From Amanita rubescens (taxonomy: Eukaryota > Basidiomycota > Agaricomycetes > Agaricales > Amanitaceae): 64,000 bases of DNA. The number at the start of each line of letters is the position of its first letter. Within the stretch, counting starts at the first letter, position 1. The notes beneath the pieces were generated by a model that saw only the letters and a list, made by a program, of their open reading frames with translations, was not told the DNA's origin and made no database searches. Below are positions 53,140 through 64,000 of the stretch, piece by piece. The DNA lies in contig WION01000028.1 of NCBI GenBank assembly GCA_015039365.1, positions 186,001-250,000 on the forward strand, in the 5' to 3' direction. Both the position numbers and the translations under genes were made by a program.

Positions 53140-55150
53140 TCATGCGCCTGATTCCTGCTCGTCATCCGCAACCTCGGCCTCCTCTTCTTCCTCAACCTGG
53201 AAGGTTCCTGGCGGGACAGCATACAACCGAATCACAGGCTAAAAATAGTACGGTTTAGCTAGCGGATAGTAGACAGATCGGCTTTAACGCACCTTGTTCG
53301 GGTCCTTGACTAGAACGTACTTGCCCTCGGGCATTTTTAGGCACAGATCTGTAACAGTCCTGACAATTCCCCATCCATTCGCAAGTGAGACGTTAAGCTG
53401 AGCGGCGAATTCGGTGGGTCGCATTGATGCAGTGCTCAGGATAACATGACGTGTGTTATCGCGAGGGTTAATGCGCGATATGTACCTTTGGGGCTATTAA
53501 GTGAAACGAGTTCCTGCATTCCATTTTGGCTACGTACCCAACTTTCATGAGATCCGCTCCAGCCAAAATACTTTGTACCGCCCATTTGGCTAATTTGCAA
53601 CTGTTGTTCTTCATTTCGGTGGCGACGACGGCCCCACGTTGGGAGTCGAGTTTCGTTCTCCAATCAGGTGCCCCGCCCGCACCTGGAGCTCGAGTATCGA
53701 ACTCGTTGAGTGCACGGATGGTGACCAGACCCTGGCCTTCGAGGGGGTTACCCACGAGGGGAGTAAATGCATCCACCTCAGTCCTCACGCAAAGTTTGAT
53801 ATCCTCGTCTTCTGTAACGCTAAGATCAAACAATCTGTAGCGGTAGCCGCACGAAGCCAAAGGATCGGTTTCGTCGGGACCGTAGAATGGGTTGGGACGC
53901 GGAAATTCGACTGGTGGAGGAGGTCCAGCTTCAGAAGCGGTTTGGAAGCTGAAGTTTTGGTTGATGTATGTTGCTTCTAGCGACAGGGAAGTCGCAGAGT
54001 TGATAGATGGCTGTTCCTGCGTGGCGTTCTTTTCTGCTGGGTTGTTTGTGTTTGTCGCGGGAGTGTCTTGTGGAGGGTCACCGGCATTCTCGTTTACGGT
54101 GACTGAGTCGAACGGGCCGCCATCGCGCTTGTCAAAGAAGAGAGTATTCCCTTCGCGGACGATGACGATGTCCCATGGATACACCGATCTCGTTGCGCAC
54201 ATGAGAGCACTGAGGATGACATCTGTAGTGTACACCGTCGCTACGCCTTTGTTTGCATACTATATATGATATCTCAGTGAGGCCATTAGTTGATTTTTGA
54301 AAAATTTACCTGTTGTATAACAGGATCGTCAGAAGTCGTTGTATTATACTTGATGCGATCAGTTGCCTGCAGTGGCCGCTCGCTTTTGGTTGTAATGCGG
54401 TCGAATGTCTTATCATAAGCAAAGATTCTCCCGTACATATCCCTGACAATAAGATAAGATCTGCCAACGGGAAGCAGCTCCAAAAAAGACTCACAGATCT
54501 TCGGGTTCATAAACATCTAATCTCAATTTTGACAAACGGACAAAATCAATCTCCTCTTGCATACTCCATTGAGGAGAAATGACAACGGACGATTCGCGAG
54601 AACGATTTGCCTAGTCAACCATAAGACTGAGATGAAAAACACGCTTCTTTTGAAAGTTCACCTTATCCCAGTCTCTCCATCCACGTCTACCCTGATTCCT
54701 TTGATTCATGGCACCCCTGCCAGCAATTCCGCCCCGCCCTCCACGAGCGCCTCCCCGCGTGTTATAAGTATTGCCTCCCCGCGTGTTTCCCCTACCTCTG
54801 GATCCAATACCCCTACGAACAGGTGTAGCCTTGTTATCCACAAGCGAAAACGACGATTCGTCTTCGACGTGGAAATAAGTAAAAGCGCTCGCAGTTCCAC
54901 TTCCATATGTCGGAGCTCCATCCTTACGACGGGTTAGAACGCCTTGTCTGACGTTCTGGGTAGCTGCGGCAGATTGTCTTGTGTCTGTTGGGGTCTCGTT
55001 CCAATCGGCGAAACGACCGAGTTTGTCTGATTTTGAGAATGGTGCATATGGGATATCTTTGAATTTGAATCCCTCAGGTAAGTTGACTGCAGATGGACCC
55101 CATCCGCCATCTGGATTATCGACGATGTTGGGTAGAGAAAAGGAGGCCAT
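53140..55150 (-). CDS. Translation initiation factor eIF3 subunit d, 583 aa, six exons
   Basis: eIF3d is the cap-binding peripheral subunit of eIF3, joining the 40S ribosome in the cytoplasm. Minus-strand exons 55150-54662, 54610-54495, 54442-54310, 54259-53538, 53485-53293 and 53238-53140 sum to 584 codons with stop. The N-terminus has NPDGGWGPSAVNLPEGFKFK and DIPYAPFSKSDKLGRFADWN, followed by an RGG-rich stretch (RGRGNTRGGNTYNTRGGARG) that may bind RNA. The core has YARNKGV-like YANKGVATVYTTDVILSALM, RSVYPWDIVIVREG, ISRINPRDNTRHVILSTASM and PTEFAAQLNVSLANGWGIVR. The tail is acidic (EEEEEAEVADDEQESGA). Length and order match fungal eIF3d (Moe1 in fission yeast). No defect is seen. Confidence 0.96.
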
Positions 55151-55240
55151 CGTAGCCAGTATTGATTATGATCTTACCGGCTTGTAAAAAATTTGGATAT
55201 ATAAAAAGCGTGAGAAATTTAACTCTGTAGTCGACCTTCC
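55151..55240. promoter_or_regulatory. 90-bp divergent promoter of eIF3d and IST3/RBMX2
   Basis: Only 90 bp separate two divergent start codons. An AT-rich TATATAAAAAG lies at 55197-55207, oriented for the IST3 side about 40 bp before its ATG. Confidence 0.55.
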
Positions 55241-56428
55241 ATGAAGTAAGTCATAATACAGAATATAGAGTGTGGTTTTCAACTGACGTCTTTACAGTGT
55301 CGTTAAAGAAATCAACAAAATTAATGAAAGAGAGCTTCAATTAGGCTCAACTGGAGCTTCATGGCATGACGACTACAAAGATTCAGCCTACCTTTTCATC
55401 GGTGGCCTTCATTATGACTTGACAGAAGGAGACGTCATTACAATATTCTCCCAGTGAGTTTCATTAGATACGACAACCCAACAAATTTTGACATTCTACT
55501 AGGTACGGGGAAGTTATGGACGTTAATCTTCCTCGAGACAAGGAAACAGGAAAAACCAAGGGCTTTGGCTTTCTGATGTATGAAGATCAACGTTCTACTG
55601 TGTTAGCCGTCGACAACCTCAATGGTGCAAAGATTCTAGAGAGAACGTTGCGTGTGGACCACGTGAGAGATTATAAGCAACCGAAAGTGAAAGGAGAGGA
55701 TGGGGAGTGGGTTGAGCCCGATGAGCAAAGTCTCAACGCAAAACCGGAACTCATTAATGGTCAGTTTTTGCTGCAATAATTGACTGGATCGATGTGCTGA
55801 CTCTATTGTAGATGAAGGTGACGCTTCGGATTCCTCGGACAGCTCTGCCATGTCTATTGATCCAGAGGATCCCATGCGCGACTACCTCCTGGCGAAACGA
55901 AAAGAAGAAAAGGCATTGAAAAAGAAAAAGAAGGCCAAGTCGAAAGGAAAACACAAAGATGAGACGCCAGAGGAACGGGCGGCAAGGAAAGCGCGCAAAA
56001 AGGCCAAGAAAGCGAAAAAGGAGCAAAAATTGAAATCGGATGGGGTCAAAGGGGTCGAAGAACTTTTGAAGTCTCTTGATCAACGCCATTTTGATGAGGA
56101 ACGATCACGAGAAGATGGGGACCGGCGATTACGCTCCCGGGAACGTGCTCCAAGAGGCCATGAGAGAAGGCGTTCACGCTCCCGCGACATATCAGTGGAA
56201 GAACGCTACAGGTCCGGCAGTCCAATCGCCGACCAGCGGTCAAAAGTTCAGTATCACCGACGACCCGGAGAACGAGATCGTTCCCCGTATGATAGTGGTC
56301 GGTACGTCCGGCACAGACGCCAAGGCCGCAGTTGGTCCCCAAACTCCGATGAGCAAGCCAAGCGACGAAGTCGGACGCCTGGAGAGGGCGATCGTTACAG
56401 CAGCTCACGTCGTGCTCCCAAAGACTAG
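55241..56428 (+). CDS. IST3: RNA-binding RBMX2/Ist3 (RES complex, spliceosome), 344 aa
   Basis: Ist3/Snu17 (RBMX2 in animals) is the RRM subunit of the RES complex that joins the spliceosome at the Bact stage. Exons 55241-55245, 55298-55453, 55503-55759 and 55812-56428 sum to 345 codons with stop. The first coding exon is only 5 nt (ATGAA). The start reads [20 protein letters not shown], the family N-terminus. The RRM has RNP2 YLFIGGL and RNP1 [10 protein letters not shown], then the family block [20 protein letters not shown]. The C-terminal half is basic ([20 protein letters not shown]), then rich in RS/RD dipeptides, ending [20 protein letters not shown]. The symbol follows yeast usage. 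Confidence 0.93.
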
Positions 56429-57791
56429 ACACACGTATGTGATTACTCTTTCGTGACATATTATCATTAAGCAACACTGCAGGAGTCATGTTAATGCAAA
56501 ACAGGGCCGTTGAATGGCTACAGCACATACACACGTTTCTGGAATGTCATTTTTTGACAAAACCTTCTCTGAACGGATATGTCTAGTTATGACAGACATC
56601 TTTATAATAAGATCCTCGCAGAGTGTCCACATGGAACGCTGAATGTAACTAGGGTAACAGGGGGCATAAAATAGAACCGCATGGGAATTCATTCGAAGAG
56701 GTAGCATACCAAGCAACATACAGCGAAAGAACTCCCATCCACGGGAAACCGAACGTCGGCGAAGCAAGAGTTCTATTTCTGCTCGTCTCTAAATGTACAA
56801 GACTCTTAAGATATGGGATGATGCTATCCAATTCCACGCGTTCGAGAAACGCCGTTCGTATATGTTTTGAGTATGTTGGGCCCGATCGATTGGTACTGTC
56901 GATATAGAGTATAACAAAAGAAGCTCGCCATTGAACCCGAGAAACCTTAGGGCACCGATAAGATGGGAGAGTGGTTGTTGTCAAAAAACCTTTCTCATGT
57001 AAGACCACTCCTTCTTTTACCGCAATTGTCGGATTTGTCCAACGCGGGTAACATATCGGATTAACCTTTGTTGAAAAAACCTCTCTTGGAGAATTTTCTT
57101 CGCCATATAACTGCGGAGTTGAGGTAAGCAGGAGAACATGCCAAAGTCCTCCTGCGGTTTCTTGTTCATACTACTTCACATTGGTCGGCGGAGTCGAGGT
57201 TTACATCCAGATTCAGGGTTGGAACAACCGCAATGGACCGTTCTGACATCTGCCACGCCGCGGTGATATACTTAATCCTGTCCTGTCATCACGAACGACG
57301 AAGGGGTTATAAAATCAAACCCTGCTGCCGAGCATGCCCGGCGGTATTGGACCATTGGTATCATGTCAATAACAGTGGACAACAGATCCATGTGGTACTC
57401 ACCCTCGTCATTGAGAGGAAGGAATGTACTAACCAAGATGGGATATATGTATGAAGGGGTACTGTGAAATTGTAAACCCACGCATGGAAAAAGAAATGAA
57501 CACTTGTTCCTGGCTTGCCGCGGCGTGCATTCACTGTTTTTTCCTTCTTGAAGACCTGAAGTTGGAATAAATATGTGGAGAGTCGAATAGTACTATTGTT
57601 AGTTTATGTTACCCACGCACCGCAAAATGTCACCGCAACTCGTACCTCTTTTCTCCTGTCTCAATCTGACCCCGCCGCCCACCAGAAGCGTGTACTTCCG
57701 GCAAGTCAAAGCTTCTCGGCGCTGTTTCGGAGTATCAGCGGCCCGCTTTGGTAACCACTAACCCAACCATTTTCCTGGGCCGCTCACAGGA
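56429..57791. other. Intergenic, no gene recognised
   Basis: About 1.35 kb. A 119-codon minus-strand frame (57008-56649) is open but has no motif I know and no supporting splice pattern. I see nothing else. Confidence 0.5.
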
Positions 57792-59411
57792 ATGAGCACA
57801 CCTCACCAGAGGCTGAGCCTCATGTAGGCCAAGATTATCAATTTTGAATTCGTTCGCTGAATCGCAATACAGTTCTAGCACGCGGCATCGACTGTATCAC
57901 AGGGCCAATTGCGAACCCGCAGACCCTACTAATACGGTTACCGATCGTCTCAATACCCTATTGAATTCGTCTGGTCCCGGATATGTATTACCTCTATGTC
58001 CCGGAGAACAATACATGATACAGGCACCCATTTTCTTCGCTGCCCCAAATCAAGAGATTAGTACGCAAGGGTACCCTATAGGAGACCAACGTGCAACTCT
58101 CGTGGTGGATGGTCCGGTATCAAAAGGAGCAGGTCACACGACGGCGGTCGATGGGACTTGCGATAACTGTTCTGGTGTGGTGTTGCGGAATATCCAGGTA
58201 TTACAGTTTTTTTTTGAAATTGAACGCGTTTTTCACGCTTTTTCAAGATTAATGGGAATCGCAATGGAACGGCGCCTACCGACGGAGGTGGTAACATAGA
58301 AATGGGCGGCCCAAATTCTAACCAACTCATCGAATACGTTCATTCGTACGATCCAAGGAGTTGGACTTGCCTCCATGTCGCTGAAGGGACGCTGAACTGT
58401 AACAATGTAACTGTCCAGAACAATGATATTGGTCCTTCTGGATCAGATAATTTTCAAGAGTGGGCAGATGGGATCAGCGTCAGTTGTCGTGACAGCATCG
58501 TTAGGAACAATATGGTGCTGAATCCTACGGATGGAGGAATCGTTTTATTTGGCTCTCCCGGGACTCAGGTTTACAATAATACGATATGGGTACAGAATGT
58601 AAGTCCGACTGAGCGGTCTTTGTATGCGTCGCAGCTGAATTGAGCCTTTTCAGCAAACGTTACTCGGTGGTATTAATATGGTGGATTATGAGCCGTTCCT
58701 GGGAGATTACACTGGCACAGTCGTTCGGGATAATACCATTCTTGGAGGGTTTGCTACTAGTACTGAAGGACCGGGAGAACCCAAGGGTTCTAATCAAGAT
58801 GACGCCATCATAAAGTAGGTCTCATCTCACCGACCGCGTTCGTGTTGCTTATAGCTATGCTATCTAGGATCGGTATCGCTATTGGTCCTCGTACATGGTT
58901 CGGGAACGAGTACGGCAACAACGTGTCGCGGTCAGGTACCGTGATAAACAACAAGCTCTCCGGCGCCTTCAGTTTCGGGATTGCTATCACCTCTGCCCAA
59001 AATTTTACCGTTCAGGGCAATACCCTCTTTGGGAACACAAGTTTTATTGGTTCCCGAGGTCCAAATTGCAGCAGTACCGATGTGGTTCCCAATCCTTCAC
59101 CGTTCGTTGTCGGTACGAATTTGACGCAAAAATTGAATTTGCAAGCCAATTTTCAGCATATTGCTGATGGCGATTCGCTAACTTGTGTTCTGCCTCCTCC
59201 TGGAGGAGACTATTGGCCATTTGGTGGGAATCCGGGAAATGCTTCAGTTCGTTCAGGCCGTTCTGGAACCACGGCAGTCGCAGTAGCTTTAGGACTCATA
59301 ATCGGACTTATAACAGTTGCTATTATTTCTTGGTATGTACGAAGATGGGCGCTGCGTCGCAACCAACGTCATTTCGATGCTGAACGGGAGCGCGCCAAGG
59401 ACTTTACATGA
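57792..59411 (+). CDS. Right-handed beta-helix (pectin-lyase-fold) protein with C-terminal membrane anchor, 470 aa
   Basis: Exons 57792-57823, 57873-58197, 58248-58598, 58654-58814 and 58868-59411 join in phase. The central 350 residues show the N-rich rungs of a parallel beta-helix: DGTCDNCSGVVLRNIQ, LNCNNVTVQNNDIGPSGSDN, VSCRDSIVRNNMVLNPTDGG and VQGNTLFGNTSFIGSRGPNC, with many N-glycosylation sites. A 21-residue membrane segment (TTAVAVALGLIIGLITVAII) near residues 425-446 is followed by a short basic tail (RRWALRRNQRHFDAERERAK). The layout implies a surface protein with the helix outside. The N-terminus from 57792 (MSTPHQRLSLI) is not a signal peptide, so an upstream exon may be missing. 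Polygalacturonase catalytic motifs are not seen, so I assign no enzyme activity. Confidence 0.8.
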
Positions 59412-59720
59412 TTCCTCTATACCCTAGATTTGCACAGTTGGAATATCTAAGATACCCGTACATCATTGTATTTCACTAGTTTACATTTTTTGGACAGGAT
59501 TGGACAATAGGTGTTGTTATGATTGCTTAGTCATCAGGTCGGCCCAAAAGCTTTACTTGCGTCTTCCCTGGTCAACACCGCCAGTCGCAACCTTTCTTAC
59601 CGTCGCTAAGCGGTTCATCCAGACTTAGAATCATAATACACGGCGGGCTTCACTATGGTACATGAGAAGAGGTGCGTATTGCGTTGTGCGTTGATGACGT
59701 TTTCCTTACATCTCACACAA
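59412..59720. other. Short intergenic region before PAP1
   Basis: 309 bp containing the 3' region of the beta-helix gene and the promoter of PAP1. No clear signals. Confidence 0.4.
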
Positions 59721-62363
<2,643 letters not shown>

Positions 62364-62711
62364 AAGACTCCTCAAAGCTCATGCCTGCTATATGTTTCTT
62401 GAACTGCCACTGCCTATATTTCGGTCACTTGTTTATTTATCACTCTATCTTTACAGGGAACAAGAGATGCTTCGGGCGGTAAGCAGAGTCGTGAGGGTCA
62501 CAGCACTACAAAGGGCCATCTCTTCTACGTTAGCATATCCGTCGTCTGCATTCATTGTGTACCCTTTGTGAACACTAAACTGTAATTTACATAAATAAAT
62601 ACCGTATAAAGTTATCTGATAATTACATGACTCACTTTTCGTTTTTTGCTGTGTGCATCAAAGTGCATGGCTTTGCAGATCTCCAGCCTCGTAGGTCCGT
62701 CACGGATCCCC
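62364..62711. other. Intergenic, PAP1 to 62712 gene
   Basis: About 350 bp, AT-rich around 62580-62650. I see no gene. A start at 62667 in frame with the next gene is possible. Confidence 0.4.
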
Positions 62712-63851
62712 ATGAACCTACGATCTTCAGCGCCGAACACGCCCAATAAGCCTAGGGGTGTCAACGTCACGCCCAACACGACGCCGACGCGCAAATTACC
62801 ACACTGCAGAAAGTGCCAAAGACCGCGGGCAGGACACCCGCGTTCTGGGTGTCCGTACGTCGAGGAGAATAACCCTGCACCGACAAGAGAGGCGACGGCA
62901 GAACCTGACAATCACATCGCACATGCATTGAATTCTCTCCACATCACTCCGGAAAACGATCACAACAACACCGCTGCCAACAAAGAAAACACGAGCGTCA
63001 GAACGCGTCCGAATCCCAGTACTGCGCAACCTGCGCAACCTCGTGCAAATGCTACGCGTCTTTCGCTATCTACGACTGCGGGAGAGGTATTTCAAAGACT
63101 ACGAGCTGGTGAAAACGAGCCTCCTCCGTATTATGATCTTTCGCTTTCGAGGAGGCAAAGTCGGATTGCGAGGATTGAGGAGTGGCAGCATTCGGTTGCT
63201 GTCGCTATGGAGTCGACTGAGAGCGATACGGATGGTTCTGGGAATTGTTCTGGGCCGTTGAACGTGGTGGATAACGCGTCCGAGGGGCCCAGTTCTAACA
63301 GGTCGAATTCACGGCGTGGATTGGGGTTGAGAAACCCGAACGGCGGAAACGGCGCGTTGTTGTCGCTTTCTTCTAGATCCAGGGCTTCAAATTCAAATTC
63401 GAACGGGGGGGCTCGGAGACCTCTCGTCCGTTCGATGAGTATGGAAGAACGTGAAGCGTTTGTCAAGAGTTTAAACGAAGCGTCCGATGCGACTGTGTAC
63501 GTCCTTCCCAAAGTGGACATTCACGATGTCAACGCTACGGCGGTCAAACTTGGGTTTCGGACGAGGATTGTGATGAATGAGAGGGATGAGGATGATTTGC
63601 AGGCGTTGCTTGTGTTGGCGAGGGATGAGGAAAGATTTGAGTGGTTGTCGGAGAAGATTGAGAAGGAGGATAAGGCTTTGAGGAAGGGACAGCAGTCGAC
63701 GAGGACGTTTGGGCTTGTGGCGGGTGGTGCGGTTATTGGTGCTGTGGGCGCCTGGGCTAGGGTTGGCGTTCTCGTAATGCTTGGATATTTCGACGTGGAC
63801 ATTTCAATCCCTTACCGTACGGAGACCTCATCTTACTTATCACACGAATAG
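62712..63851 (+). CDS. Conserved fungal protein with CxxC...GHPRSGCPY motif and C-terminal hydrophobic segment
   Basis: From ATG 62712 (MNLRSSAPNTPNKPRGVNVT) a single open frame of 379 residues. An N-terminal cysteine motif, HCRKCQRPRAGHPRSGCPYV, is one I have seen at the start of many mushroom proteins of unknown role and could bind a metal ion. The middle is disordered and asparagine/serine rich (SRASNSNSNGG). Then comes a helical block (SMEEREAFVKSLNEASDATV, AVKLGFRTRIVM, DEERFEWLSEKIEKEDKALR) and a glycine-rich hydrophobic stretch (GLVAGGAVIGAVGAWARVGV) that may be a tail anchor. An in-frame ATG at 62667 would add 15 residues. A final splice after GAVGAW could remove the last 30 residues. 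Confidence 0.7.
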   Translation: MNLRSSAPNTPNKPRGVNVTPNTTPTRKLPHCRKCQRPRAGHPRSGCPYVEENNPAPTREATAEPDNHIAHALNSLHITPENDHNNTAANKENTSVRTRPNPSTAQPAQPRANATRLSLSTTAGEVFQRLRAGENEPPPYYDLSLSRRQSRIARIEEWQHSVAVAMESTESDTDGSGNCSGPLNVVDNASEGPSSNRSNSRRGLGLRNPNGGNGALLSLSSRSRASNSNSNGGARRPLVRSMSMEEREAFVKSLNEASDATVYVLPKVDIHDVNATAVKLGFRTRIVMNERDEDDLQALLVLARDEERFEWLSEKIEKEDKALRKGQQSTRTFGLVAGGAVIGAVGAWARVGVLVMLGYFDVDISIPYRTETSSYLSHE

Positions 63852-63879
63852 TTGTATCGGTAGAAATAACAATTTGATA

Positions 63880-64000
63880 TTACTGTTCTCCTTTAATGAT
63901 ATGCTCGATCATGGTTCGAGCAGCCTGGGCATTGGCACGCCCACGACTGTCTTTCATGACGTGTCCAACGAGCCTGTTAAGCACGTTGACATTCCCTCTC
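63880..64000 (-). CDS. GatB, aspartyl/glutamyl-tRNA amidotransferase subunit B, 3' end only
   Basis: The minus strand reads NVNVLNRLVGHVMKDSRGRA, then NAQAARTMIEHIIKGEQ and a TAA stop at 63880-63882. This is the C-terminal YqeY-type tRNA-binding helix bundle of GatB (pattern n..vln.LVGqvMKetrGrAna....). In fungi GatB is mitochondrial and converts Glu-tRNA(Gln) to Gln-tRNA(Gln) together with GatA and GatF. The rest of the gene lies beyond the window. The convergent 62712 gene ends 28 bp away. Confidence 0.85.
   Translation of the reverse strand, partial: RGNVNVLNRLVGHVMKDSRGRANAQAARTMIEHIIKGEQ

Noticed and set aside
56649..57008. 119-codon minus-strand frame
   Set aside because: No recognisable motif and no supporting exon; may be chance.

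Overview
The window is nuclear DNA of a filamentous fungus, most likely an Agaricomycete (mushroom-forming basidiomycete). The evidence is the density of 50-60 bp GT-AG introns, compact multi-exon genes, a KDZ-type transposase of the kind common in mushrooms, a fungal NB-ARC/TPR receptor-like gene, Ty1/copia and LINE retroelements, and protein families typical of this class. All exon models below were worked out by hand from splice sites and reading phase.

The window has two halves. Positions 1-36 kb are accessory and repeat-rich. They begin with the 3' end of a copia element (1-1540) set into a LINE (1541 to about 7822). Next comes the wreck of a VPS10/sortilin gene (about 7823-14830) split by a very young, complete copia element (9074-13820: identical 163-bp LTRs, 5-bp target duplication). 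A scrap of an ATR-like FAT domain follows at about 14950-15160. An apparently intact 1537-residue NB-ARC plus 22-repeat TPR gene lies at 15364-20250, then a decayed vWA-domain gene (minus strand, about 20420-21310). A 70-bp minisatellite (22588-23880) and a related array in the opposite orientation (34380-35060, with a 36-bp array beside it) bracket about 10 kb. That interval holds a KDZ transposase gene (23961-27045, minus strand) and three unrecognised multi-exon genes. I suggest it is a large KDZ-type element or its remains, but this is unproven.

Positions 36-64 kb are mostly ordinary, well-preserved genes: NOP14 (ribosome biogenesis), a conserved gene with an apparent 1-nucleotide exon, a GATA-factor gene in a large gene-poor region, a UBAC2/Dsc2-like ER protein, eIF3d, IST3/RBMX2 (splicing), a membrane-anchored beta-helix protein, poly(A) polymerase, a fungal protein of unknown function and the 3' end of GatB. 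Several are arranged as close divergent or convergent pairs: NOP14/39763, eIF3d/IST3 (90 bp apart) and UBAC2-like/eIF3d (55 bp apart).

The best candidates for something new are the 1-nt micro-exon at 39975, the inverted minisatellite-bounded KDZ segment, the near-identical TPR array of the receptor gene with its unusual N-terminus, and the copia element whose primer site matches the anticodon arm, not the 3' end, of initiator tRNA.
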